Assembly (NCBI GenBank): GCA_947095585.1
Contig: OX352766.1
Coordinates: 22,620,939 to 22,684,938, forward strand
DNA from: Nephrocerus scutellatus
Lineage: Eukaryota; Arthropoda; Insecta; Diptera; Pipunculidae
Direction of reading: 5' to 3'
DNA: 64,000 nt
In this document: positions 37,401 through 49,776 of the stretch, piece by piece
Layout of the letters: every line of letters begins with the position of its first letter
Position numbering within the stretch: position 1 is the stretch's first letter
Program-made: the position numbers and the translations under genes
Notes under the pieces: generated by a model
The model's input: only the letters and a program-made list of their open reading frames with translations
What the model was told of the DNA's origin: nothing
The model's database searches: none

Positions 37401-38390
37401 TAAATTTGAAACTTGGAATCATTTCATAAAATTAACTAACAAAATGTATATTATAGAGCTCGTAATTTCTTGACCTTCTCAACTGTAATATATAACGCAC
37501 TTATTTCGAAGTCCAATTGTGTCATCAAAGGACTGTTTTAAAATTAAAAATTCATTCAAATTTTCATAAAATGAACTTACAAAATGCATATTATAGAGCT
37601 CGTCATTTCTTGACCTTCTCAATTGCAATATATAACGCACTTATTTCGAAGTTAAATTGTGTCATCAAAGGATTGTTTTAGAATTAAAAATTAAATTAAA
37701 TTTGAAACTTGGAATCATTTCATAAAATGAACTTACAAAATGCATATTATAGAGCTCGTAATTTCTTGACCTTCTCAGTTGTAATACGGGACGCACTTAA
37801 TTCTAATTCCAATTGTGTCATCAAAGGACTGTTTTAAAATTAAAAATTCATTCAAATTTTCATAAAATTAACTTACAAAATGCATATTATAGAGCTTGTA
37901 ATTTCTTGACCTTCTCAATTGCAATATATAACGCACTTATTTCGAAGTTCAATTGTTTCACCAAAGGATTGTTTTAGAATTAAAAATTAAATTAAATTTG
38001 AAACTTGGAATCATTTCATAAAATTAACTTACAAAATGCATATTATAGAGCTCGTTATTTCTTGACCTTCTCAATTGCAATATATAACGCACTTATTTCG
38101 AAGTTCAATTGTTTCATCAAAGGATTGTTTTAGAATTAAAAATTAAATAAAATTTGAAACTTGGAATCATTTCATAAAATTAACTTACAAAATACATATT
38201 ATAGAGCTCGTAATTTCTTGACCTTCTCAACTGTAATATATAACGCAGTTATTTCGAAGTCCAATTGGGTCATCAAAGGACTGTTTTAAAATTAAAAATT
38301 CATTCAAATTTTCATAAAATGAACTTACAAAATGCATATTATAGAGCTCGTCATTTCTTGACCTTCTCAATTGCAATATATAACGCACTT
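34490..38390. repeat. About 2.6 tandem copies of a 1512-bp higher-order block
   Basis: Markers recur every 1512 bp. TACGGGACGC is at 34761, 36273 and 37785. TTGGGTCATC is at 35241, 36753 and 38265. GCACTTATATCG is at 35361 and 36873. CTTAAAAATGC with GTTATTTTC is at 35769 and 37281. Copies span about 34490-36001, 36002-37513 and 37514-38390 (partial). One monomer in copy 2 (near 36410) is S-like in its first half, whereas copies 1 and 3 share an L type with TTTCACC, so copy 2 was altered by conversion after the duplication. Confidence 0.93.
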
Positions 38391-41349
38391 ATTTCGAAGT
38401 TCAATTGTGTCATCAAAGGATTGTTTTAGAATTAAAAATTAAATTAAATTTGAAACTTGGAATCATTTCATAAAATTAACTTACAAAATGCATATTATAG
38501 AGATCGTAATTTCTTGACCTTCTCAATTGCAATATATAACGCACTTATTTCGAAGTTCAATTGTGTCATCAAAGGATTGTTTTAGAATTAAAAATTAAAT
38601 TAAATTTGAAACTTGGAATCATTTCATAAAATGAACTTACAAAATGCATATTATAGAGCTCGTAATTTCTTGACCTTCTCAACTGTAATATATAACGCAG
38701 TTATTTCGAAGTCCAATTGGGTCATCAAAGGACTGTTTTAAAATTAAAAATTCATTCAAATTTTCATAAAATGAACTTACAAAATGCATATTATAGAGCT
38801 CGTCATTTCTTGACCTTCTCAATTGCAATATATAACGCACTTATTTCGAAGTTCAATTGTGTCATCAAAGGATTGTTTTAGAATTAAAAATTAAATTAAA
38901 TTTGAAACTTGGAATCATTTCATAAACTGAACTTACAAAATGCATATTATAGAGCTCGTAATTTCTTGACCTTCTCAACTGTAATATATAACGCACTTAT
39001 TTCGAAGTCCAATTGTGTCATCAAAGGACTGTTTTAGAATTAAAAATTCAATCAAATTTGAAACTTGGAACCATTTCATAAAATGAACTTACAAAATGCA
39101 TATTATAGAGCTCGTAATTTCTTGACCTTCTCAATTGCAATATATAACGCACTTATTTCGAAGTTAAATTGTGTCATCAAAGGATTGTTTTAGAATTAAA
39201 AATTAAATAAAATTTGAAACTTGGAATCATTTCATAAAATGAACTTACAAAATGCATATTATGGAGCTCGTCATTTCTTGACCTTCTCAATTGCAATATA
39301 TAATGCACTTATTTCGAAGTTCAATTGTTTCATCAAAGGATTGTTTTAGAATTAAAAATAAATTAAATTTGAAACTTGGAATCATTTCATAAAATTAACT
39401 TACAAAATGCATATTATAGAGCTCGTAATTTCTTGACCTTCTCAATTGCAATATATAACGCTTATTTCGAAGTTCAATTGTTTCATCAAAGGATTGTTTT
39501 AGAATTAAAAATTAAATTAAATTTGAAACTTGGAATCATTTCATAAAATTAACTTACAAAATGCATATTATAGAGCTCGTAATTTCTTGACCTTCTCAGT
39601 TGTAATACGGGACGCACTTAATTCTAAGTCCAATTGTGTCATCAAAGGACTGCTTTAAAATTAAAAATTCATTCAAATTTTCATAAAATGAACTTACAAA
39701 ATGCATATTATAGAGCTCGTCATTTCTTGACCTTCTCAATTGCAATATATAACGCACTTATTTCGAAGTTCAATTGTGTCATCAAAGGATTGTTTTAGAA
39801 TTAAAAATTAAATTAAATTTGAAACTTGGAATCATTTCATAAAATTAACTTACAAAATGCATATTATAGAGCTCGTAATTTCTTGACCTTCTCAATTGCA
39901 ATATATAACGCACTTATTTCGAAGTTCAATTGTTTCATCAAATGATTGTTTTAGAATTAAAAATTAAATTAAATTTGAAACTTGGAATCATTTCATAAAA
40001 TTAACTTACAAAATGCATATTATAGAGCTCGTAATTTCTTGACCTTCTCAACTGTAATATATAACGCAGTTATTTCGAAGTCCAATTGGGTCATCAAAGG
40101 ACTGTTTTAAAATTAAAAATTCATTCAAATTTTCATAAAATGAACTTACAAAATGCATATTATAGAGCTCGTCATTTCTTGACCTTCTCAATTGCAATAT
40201 ATAACGCACTTATTTCGAAGTTCAATTGTGTCATCAAAGGATTGTTTTAGAATTAAAAATTAAATTAAATTTGAAACTTGGAATCATTTCATAAAATTAA
40301 CTTACAAAATGCATATTATAGAGCTCGTAATTTATTGACCTTCTCAATTGCAATATATAACGCACTTATATCGAAGTTCAATTGTGTCATCAAAGGATTG
40401 TTTTAGAATTAAAAATTAAATTAAATTTGAAACTTGGAATCATTTCATAAAATTAACTTACAAAATGCATATTATAGAGCTCGTCATTTCTTGACCTTCT
40501 TAATTGCAATATATAACGCACTTATTTCGAAGTTCAATTGTGTCATCAAAGGATTGTTTAAGAATTAAAAATTAAATTAAATTTGAAACTTGGAATCATT
40601 TCATAAAATGAACTTACAAAATGCATATTATAGAGCTCGTCATTTCTTGACCTTCTCAATTGCAATATATAACGCACTTATTTCGAAGTTCAATTGTGTC
40701 ATCAAAGGATTGTTTTAGAATTAAAAATTAAATTAAATTTGAAACTTGGAATCATTTCATAAAATTAACTTAAAAATGCATATTATAGAGCTCGTTATTT
40801 TCTTGACCTTCTCAATTGCAATATATAACGCACTTATTTCGAAGTTCAATTGTTTCATCAAAGGATTGTTTTAGAATTAAAAATTAAATTAAATTTGAAA
40901 CTTGGAATCATTTCATAAAATTAACTAACAAAATGTATATTATGGAGCTCGTAATTTCTTGACCTTCTCAACTGTAATATATAACGCACTTATTTCGAAG
41001 TCCAATTGTGTCATCAAAGGACTGTTTTAAAATTAAAAATTCATTCAAATTTTCATAAAATGAACTTACAAAATGCATATTATAGAGCTCGTCATTTCTT
41101 GACCTTCTCAATTGCAATATATAACGCACTTATTTCGAAGTTCAATTGTGTCATCAAAGGATTGTTTTAGAATTAAAAATTAAATTAAATTTGAAACTTG
41201 GAATCATTTCATAAAATGAACTTACAAAATGCATATTATAGAGCTCGTAATTTCTTGACCTTCTCAACTGTAATATATAACGCAGTTATTTCGAAGTCCA
41301 ATTGGGTCATCAAAGGACTGTTTTAAAATTAAAAATTCATTCAAATTTT
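38391..41349. repeat. Satellite array, right-hand variants
   Basis: L monomers with CTCGTCATTTC alternate with S monomers carrying TTGGGTCATC and with ATTCAATCAAATTTG hybrids. The module with GCACTTATATCG, CTTAAAAATGC and AACAAAATGTATATT reappears at about 40.34-41.2 kb. It matches both the 1512-bp blocks upstream and a stretch near 59.3-60.15 kb (offset 18953 bp). No gene is visible. Confidence 0.93.
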
Positions 41350-42907
41350 CATAAAATGAACTTACAAAATGCATATTATAGAGCTCGTCATTTCTTGACC
41401 TTCTCAATTGCAATATATAACGCACTTATTTCGAAGTTCAATTGTGTCATCAAAGGATTGTTTTAGAATTAAAAATTAAATTAAATTTGAAACTTGGAAT
41501 CATTTTATAAACTGAACTTACAAAATGCATATTATAGAGCTCGTAATTTCTTGACCTTCTCAATTGCAATATATAACGCACTTATTTCGAAGTTAAATTG
41601 TGTCATCAAAGGATTGTTTTAGATTTAAAAATTAAATAAAATTTGAAACTTGGAATCATTTCATAAAATGAACTTACAAAATGCATATTATAGAGCTCGT
41701 CATTTCTTGACCTTCTCAATTGCAATATATAACGCACTTATTTCGAAGTTCAATTGTTTCATCAAAGGATTGTTTTAGAATTAAAAATAAATTAAATTTG
41801 AAACTTGGAATCATTTCATAAAATTAACTTACAAAATGCATATTATAGAGCTCGTAATTTCTTGACCTTCTCAATTGCAATATATAACGCACTTATTTCG
41901 AAGTTCAATTGTTTCATCAAAGGATTGTTTTAGAATTAAAAATTAAATTAAATTTGAAACTTGGAATCATTTCATAAAATTAACTTACAAAATGCATATT
42001 ATAGAGCTCGTCATTTCTTGACCTTCCTAATTGCAATATATAACGCACTTATTTCGAAGTTCAATTGTGTCATCAAAGGATTGTTTTAGAATTAAAAATT
42101 AAATTAAATTTGAAACTTGGAATCATTTCATAAAATGAACTTACAAAATGCATATTATAGAGCTCGTAATTTCTTGACCTTCTCAATTGCAATATATAAC
42201 GCACTTATTTCGAAGTTCAATTGTGTCATCAAAGGATTGTTTTAGAATTAAAAATTAAATTAAATTTGAAACTTGGAATCATTTCATAAACTGAACTTAC
42301 AAAATGCATATTATAGAGCTCGTAATTTCTTGACCTTCTCAATTGCAATATATAACGCACTTATTTCGAAGTTAAATTGTGTCATCAAAGGATTGTATTA
42401 GATTTAAAAATTAAATAAAATTTGAAACTTGGAATCATTTCATAAAATGAACTTACAAAATGCATATTATAGAGCTCGTCATTTCTTGACCTTCTCAATT
42501 GCAATATATAACGCACTTATTTCGAAGTTCAATTGTTTCATCAAAGGATTGTTTTAGAATTAAAAATAAATTAAATTTGAAACTTGGAATCATTTCATAA
42601 AATTAACTTACAAAATGCATATTATAGAGCTCGTAATTTCTTGACCTTCTCAATTGCAATATATAACGCACTTATTTCGAAGTTCAATTGTTTCATCAAA
42701 GGATTGTTTTAGAATTAAAAATTAAATTAAATTTGAAACTTGGAATCATTTCATAAAATTAACTTACAAAATGCATATTATAGAGCTCGTCATTTCTTGA
42801 CCTTCCTAATTGCAATATATAACGCACTTATTTCGAAGTTCAATTGTGTCATCAAAGGATTGTTTTAGAATTAAAAATTAAATTAAATTTGAAACTTGGA
42901 ATCATTT
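41350..42907. repeat. Two tandem copies of a 779-bp block
   Basis: GATTTAAAAATTAAATAAAA is at 41622 and 42401 and ACCTTCCTAATTGC at about 42021 and 42800, both 779 bp apart. Copies are about 41350-42128 and 42129-42907. A 605-bp repeat overlaps the right edge, with CCTTCCTAATTGC at 42801/43406 and the two-base-deleted AACGCTTATTTCG at 42977/43582. These are successive overlapping duplications. Confidence 0.87.
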
Positions 42908-45839
42908 CATAAAATGAACTTACAAAATGCATATTATAGAGCTCGTAATTTCTTGACCTTCTCAATTGCAATATATAACGCTTATTTCGAAGTTCAATTG
43001 TTTCATCAAAGGATTGTTTTAGAATTAAAAATAAATTAAATTTGAAACTTGGAATCATTTCATAAAATTAACTTACAAAATGCATATTATAGAGCTCGTA
43101 ATTTCTTGACCTTCTCAACTGTAATATATAACGCAGTTATTTCGAAGTCCAATTGGGTCATCAAAGGACTGTTTTAAAATTAAAAATTCATTCAAATTTT
43201 CATAAAATGAACTTACAAAATGCATATTATAGAGCTCGTCATTTCTTGACCTTCTCAATTGCAATATATAACGTACTTATTTCGAAGTTCAATTGTGTCA
43301 TCAAAGGATTGTTTTAGAATTAAAAATTAAATTAAATTTGAAACTTGGAATCATTTCATAAAATTAACTTACAAAATGCATATTATAGAGCTCGTCATTT
43401 CTTGACCTTCCTAATTGCAATATATAACGCACTTATTTCGAAGTTCAATTGTGTCATCAAAGGATTGTTTTAGAATTAAAAATTAAATTAAATTTGAAAC
43501 TTGGAATCATTTCATAAAATGAACTTACAAAATGCATATTATAGAGCTCGTAATTTCTTGACCTTCTCAATTGCAATATATAACGCTTATTTCGAAGTTC
43601 AATTGTTTCATCAAAGGATTGTTTTAGAATTAAAAATTAAATTAAATTTGAAACTTGGAACCATTTCATAAAATGAACTTACAAAATGCATATTATAGAG
43701 CTCTTAATTTCTTGACCTTCTCAGTTGTAATACGGGACGCACTTAATTCTAAGTCCAATTGTGTCATCAAAGGACTGCTTTAAAATTAAAAATTCATTCA
43801 AATTTTCATAAAATGAACTTACAAAATGCATATTATAGAGCTCGTCATTTCTTGACCTTCTCAATTGCAATATATAACGCACTTATTTCGAAGTTAAATT
43901 GTGTCATCAAAGAATTGTTTTAGAATTAAAAATTAAATTAAATTTGAAACTTGGAATCATTTCATAAAATTAACTTTCAAAATGCATATTATAGAGCTCG
44001 TAATTTCTTGACCTTCTCAACTGTAATATATAACGCAGTTATTTCGAAGTCCAATTGGGTCATCAAAGGACTGTTTTAAAATTAAAAATTCATTCAAATT
44101 TTCATAAAATGAACTTACAAAATGCATATTATAGAGCTCGTAATTTCTTGACCTTCTCAATTGCAATATATAACGCACTTATTTCGAAGTTAAATTGTGT
44201 CATCAAAGGATTGTTTTAGAATTAAAAATTAAATTAAATTTGAAACTTGGAATCATTTCATAAAATGAACTTACAAAATGCATATTATAGAGCTCGTCAT
44301 TTCTTGACCTTCTCAATTGCAATATATAACGCACTTATTTCGAAGTTCAATTGTTTCATCAAAGGATTGTTTTAGAATTAAAAATAAATTAAATTTGAAA
44401 CTTGGAATCATTTCATAAACTGAACTTACAAAATGCATATTATAGAGCTCGTAATTTCTTGACCTTCTCAACTGTAATATATAACGCACTTATTTCGAAG
44501 TCCAATTGTGTCATCAAAGGACTGTTTTAGAATTAAAAATTCAATCAAATTTGAAACTTGGAACCATTTCATAAAATGAACTTACAAAATGCATATTATA
44601 GAGCTCGTAATTTCTTGACCTTCTCAATTGCAATATATAACGCACTTATTTCGAAGTTAAATTGTGTCATCAAAGGATTGTTTTAGAATTAAAAATTAAA
44701 TAAAATTTGAAACTTGGAATCATTTCATAAAATGAACTTACAAAATGCATATTATAGAGCTCGTCATTTCTTGACCTTCTCAACTGTAATATATAACGCA
44801 CTTATTTCGAAGTCCAATTGTGTCATCAAAGGACTGTTTTAAAATTAAAAATTCATTCAAATTTTCATAAAATGAACTTACAAAATGCATATTATAGAGC
44901 TCGTCATTTCTTGACCTTCTCAATTGCAATATATAACGCACTTATTTCGAAGTTCAATTGTGTCATCAAAGGATTGTTTTAGAATTAAAAATTAAATTAA
45001 ATTTGAAACTTGGAATCATTTCATAAAATGAACTTACAAAATGCATATTATAGAGCTCGTAATTTCTTGACCTTCTCAACTGTAATATATAACGCAGTTA
45101 TTTCGAAGTCCAATTGGGTCATCAAAGGACTGTTTTAAAATTAAAAATTCATTAAAATTTTCATAAAATGAACTTACAAAATGCATATTATAGAGCTCGT
45201 CATTTCTTGACCTTCTCAATTGCAATATATAACGCACTTATTTCGAAGTTCAATTGTGTCATCAAAGGATTGTTTTAGAATTAAAAATTAAATTAAATTT
45301 GAAACTTGGAATCATTTCATAAACTGAACTAACAAAATGCATATTATAGAGCTCGTAATTTCTTGACCTTCTCAACTGTAATATATAACGCACTTATTTC
45401 GAAGTCCAATTGTGTCATCAAAGGACTGTTTTAGAATTAAAAATTCAATCAAATTTGAAACTTGGAACCATTTCATAAAATGAACTTACAAAATGCATAT
45501 TATAGAGCTCGTCATTTCTTGACCTTCTCAATTGCAATATATAACGCACTTATTTCGAAGTTCAATTGTTTCATCAAAGGATTGTTTTAGAATTAAAAAT
45601 AAATTAAATTTGAAACTTGGAATCATTTCATAAAATTAACTTACAAAATGCATATTATAGAGCTCGTAATTTCTTGACCTTCTCAATTGCAATATATAAC
45701 GCACTTATTTCGAAGTTCAATTGTTTCATCAAAGGATTGTTTTAGAATTAAAAATTAAATTAAATTTGAAACTTGGAATCATTTCATAAAATTAACTTAC
45801 AAAATGCATATTATAGAGCTCGTAATTTCTTGACCTTCT
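42908..45839. repeat. Satellite array, right-hand variants
   Basis: Contains the second copy of the 605-bp repeat (to about 43.6 kb), one TACGGGACGCACTTAATTC boundary (43731), several TTGGGTCATC short monomers and ATTCAATCAAATTTG/GGAACCATTTC hybrids. The short minus-strand open frame at 42852-43058 is repeat translation. No gene is visible. Confidence 0.92.
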
Positions 45840-48800
45840 CAACTGTAATATATAACGCAGTTATTTCGAAGTCCAATTGGGTCATCAAAGGACTGTTTTA
45901 AAATTAAAAATTCATTCAAATTTTCATAAAATGAACTTACAAAATGCATATTATAGAGCTCGTCATTTCTTGACCTTCTCAATTGCAATATATAACGCAC
46001 TTATTTCGAAGTTCAATTGTGTCATCAAAGGATTGTTTTAGAATTAAAAATTAAATTAAATTTGAAACTTGGAATCATTTCATAAAATTAACTTACAAAA
46101 TGCATATTATAGAGCTCGTCATTTCTTGACCTTCCTAATTGCAATATATAACGCACTTATTTCGAAGTTCAATTGTGTCATCAAAGGATTGTTTTAGAAT
46201 TAAAAATTAAATTAAATTTGAAACTTGGAATCATTTCATAAAATGAACTTACAAAATGCATATTATAGAGCTCGTCATTTCTTGACCTTCTCAATTGCAA
46301 TATATAACGCACTTATTTCGAAGTTCAATTGTGTCATCAAAGGATTGTTTTAGAATTAAAAATTAAATTAAATTTGAAACTTGGAATCACTTCATAAAAT
46401 TAACTTACAAAATGCATATTATAGAGCTCGTTATTTTCTTGACCTTCTCAATTGCAATATATAACGCACTTATTTCGAAGTTCAATTGTTTCATCAAAGG
46501 ATTGTTTTAGAATTAAAAATTAAATTAAATTTGAAACTTGGAATCATTTCATAAAATTAACTTACAAAATGCATATTATAGAGCTCGTAATTTCTTGACC
46601 TTCTCAACTGTAATATATAACGCACTTATTTCGAAGTCCAATTGTGTCATCAAAGGACTGTTTTAAAATTAAAAATTCATTCAAATTTTCATAAAATGAA
46701 CTTACAAAATGCATATTATAGAGCTCGTCATTTCTTGACCTTCTCAATTGCAATATATAACGCACTTATTTCGAAGTTCAATTGTGTCATCAAAGGATTG
46801 TTTTAGAATTAAAAATTAAATTAAATTTGAAACTTGGAATCATTTCATAAAATTAACTTACAAAATGCATATTATAGAGCTCGTAATTTCTTGACCTTCT
46901 CAACTGTAATATATAACGCACTTATTTCGAAGTCCAATTGTGTCATCAAAGGACTGTTTTAAAATTAAAAATTCATTCAAATTTTCATAAAATGAACTTA
47001 CAAAATGCATATTATAGAGCTCGTCATTTCTTGACCTTCTCAACTGTAATATATAACGCAGTTATTTCGAAGTCCAATTGGGTCATCAAAGGACTGTTTT
47101 AAAATTAAAAATTCATTCAAATTTTCATAAAATACACTTACAAAATGCATATTATAGAGCTCGTCATTTCTTGACCTTCTCAATTGCAATATATAACGCA
47201 CTTATTTCGAAGTTCAATTGTGTCATCAAAGGATTGTTTTAGAATTAAAAATTAAATTAAATTTGAAACTTGGAATCATTTCATAAAATGAACTTACAAA
47301 ATGCATATTATAGAGCTCGTAATTTCTTGACCTTCTCAACTGTAATATATAACGCACTTATTTCGAAGTCCAATTGTGTCATCAAAGGACTGTTTTAGAA
47401 TTAAAAATTCAATCAAATTTGAAACTTGGAACCATTTCATAAAATGAACTTACAAAATGCATATTATAGAGCTCGTCATTTCTTGACCTTCTCAATTGCA
47501 ATATATAACGCACTTATTTCGAAGTTCAATTGTGTCATCAAAGGATTGTTTTAGAATTAAAAATTAAATTAAATTTGAAACTTGGAATCATTTCATAAAA
47601 TTAACTTTCAAAATGCATATTATAGAGCTCGTAATTTCTTGACCTTCTCAACTGTAATATATAACGCACTTATTTCGAAGTTCAATTGTGTCATCAAAGG
47701 ATTGTTTTAGAATTAAAAATTAAATTAAATTTGAAACTTGGAATCATTTCATAAAATGAACTTACAAAATGCATATTATAGAGCTCGTCATTTCTTGACC
47801 TTCTCAATTGCAATATATAACGCACTTATTTCGAAGTTCAATTGTGTCATCAAAGGATTGTTTTAGAATTAAAAATTAAATTAAATTTGAAACTTGGAAT
47901 CATTTCATAAAATTAACTTTCAAAATGCATATTATAGAGCTCGTAATTTCTTGACCTTCTCAACTGTAATATATAACGCAGTTATTTCGAAGTCCAATTG
48001 GGTCATCAAAGGACTGTTTTAAAATTAAAAATTCATTCAAATTTTCATAAAATGAACTTACAAAATGCATATTATAGAGCTCGTCATTTCTTGACCTTCT
48101 CAATTGCAATATATAACGCACTTATTTCGAAGTTCAATTGTGTCATCAAAGGATTGTTTTAGAATTAAAAATTAAATTAAATTTGAAACTTGGAATCATT
48201 TCATAAAATTAACTTACAAAATGCATATTATAGAGCTCGTCATTTCTTGACCTTCCTAATTGCAATATATAACGCACTTATTTCGAAGTTCAATTGTGTC
48301 ATCAAAGGATTGTTTTAGAATTAAAAATTAATTTAAATTTGAAACTTGGAATCATTTCATAAAATGAACTTACAAAATGCATATTATAGAGCTCGTCATT
48401 TCTTGACCTTCTCAATTGCAATATATAACGCACTTATTTCGAAGTTCAATTGTGTCATCAAAGGATTGTTTTAGAATTAAAAATTAAATTAAATTTGAAA
48501 CTTGGAATCACTTCATAAAATTAACTTACAAAATGCATATTATAGAGCTCGTTATTTTCTTGACCTTCTCAATTGCAATATATAACGCACTTATTTCGAA
48601 GTTCAATTGTTTCATCAAAGGATTGTTTTAGAATTAAAAATTAAATTAAATTTGAAACTTGGAATCATTTCATAAAATTAACTTACAAAATGCATATTAT
48701 AGAGCTCGTAATTTCTTGACCTTCTCAACTGTAATATATAACGCACTTATTTCGAAGTCCAATTGTGTCATCAAAGGACTGTTTTAAAATTAAAAATTCA

Positions 48801-49776
48801 TTCAAATTTTCATAAAATGAACTTACAAAATGCATATTATAGAGCTCGTCATTTCTTGACCTTCTCAATTGCAATATATAACGCACTTATTTCGAAGTTC
48901 AATTGTGTCATCAAAGGATTGTTTTAGAATTAAAAATTAAATTAAATTTGAAACTTGGAATCATTTCATAAAATTAACTTACAAAATGCATATTATAGAG
49001 CTCGTAATTTCTTGACCTTCTCAACTGTAATATATAACGCACTTATTTCGAAGTCCAATTGTGTCATCAAAGGACTGTTTTAAAATTAAAAATTCATTCA
49101 AATTTTCATAAAATGAACTTACAAAATGCATATTATAGAGCTCGTCATTTCTTGACCTTCTCAACTGTAATATATATCGCAGTTATTTCGAAGTCCAATT
49201 GGGTCATCAAAGGACTGTTTTAAAATTAAAAATTCATTCAAATTTTCATAAAATACACTTACAAAATGCATATTATAGAGCTCGTCATTTCTTGACCTTC
49301 TCAATTGCAATATATAACGCACTTATTTCGAAGTTCAATTGTGTCATCAAAGGATTGTTTTAGAATTAAAAATTAAATTAAATTTGAAACTTGGAATCAT
49401 TTCATAAAATGAACTTACAAAATGCATATTATAGAGCTCGTAATTTCTTGACCTTCTCAACTGTAATATATAACGCACTTATTTCGAAGTCCAATTGTGT
49501 CATCAAAGGACTGTTTTAGAATTAAAAATTCAATCAAATTTGAAACTTGGAACCATTTCATAAAATGAACTTACAAAATGCATATTATAGAGCTCGTCAT
49601 TTCTTGACCTTCTCAATTGCAATATATAACGCACTTATTTCGAAGTTAAATTGTGTCATCAAAGGATTGTTTTAGAATTAAAAATTAAATTAAATTTGAA
49701 ACTTGGAATCATTTCATAAAATTAACTTTCAAAATGCATATTATAGAGCTCGTAATTTCTTGACCTTCTCAACTGT
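45840..49776. repeat. Two copies of an about 1.8-kb block at 2121-bp spacing
   Basis: GGAATCACTTCAT (TCAC at 46387 and 48508) and the rare AAAATACACTTAC (47131 and 49252) recur at 2121 bp. Homology runs about 45840-47655 and 47961-49776, separated by about two more monomers. A related stretch with GGAATCACTTCAT appears again near 54134 and ends with AAAATAAACTTAC. The third occurrence is therefore a diverged relative. Confidence 0.88.
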
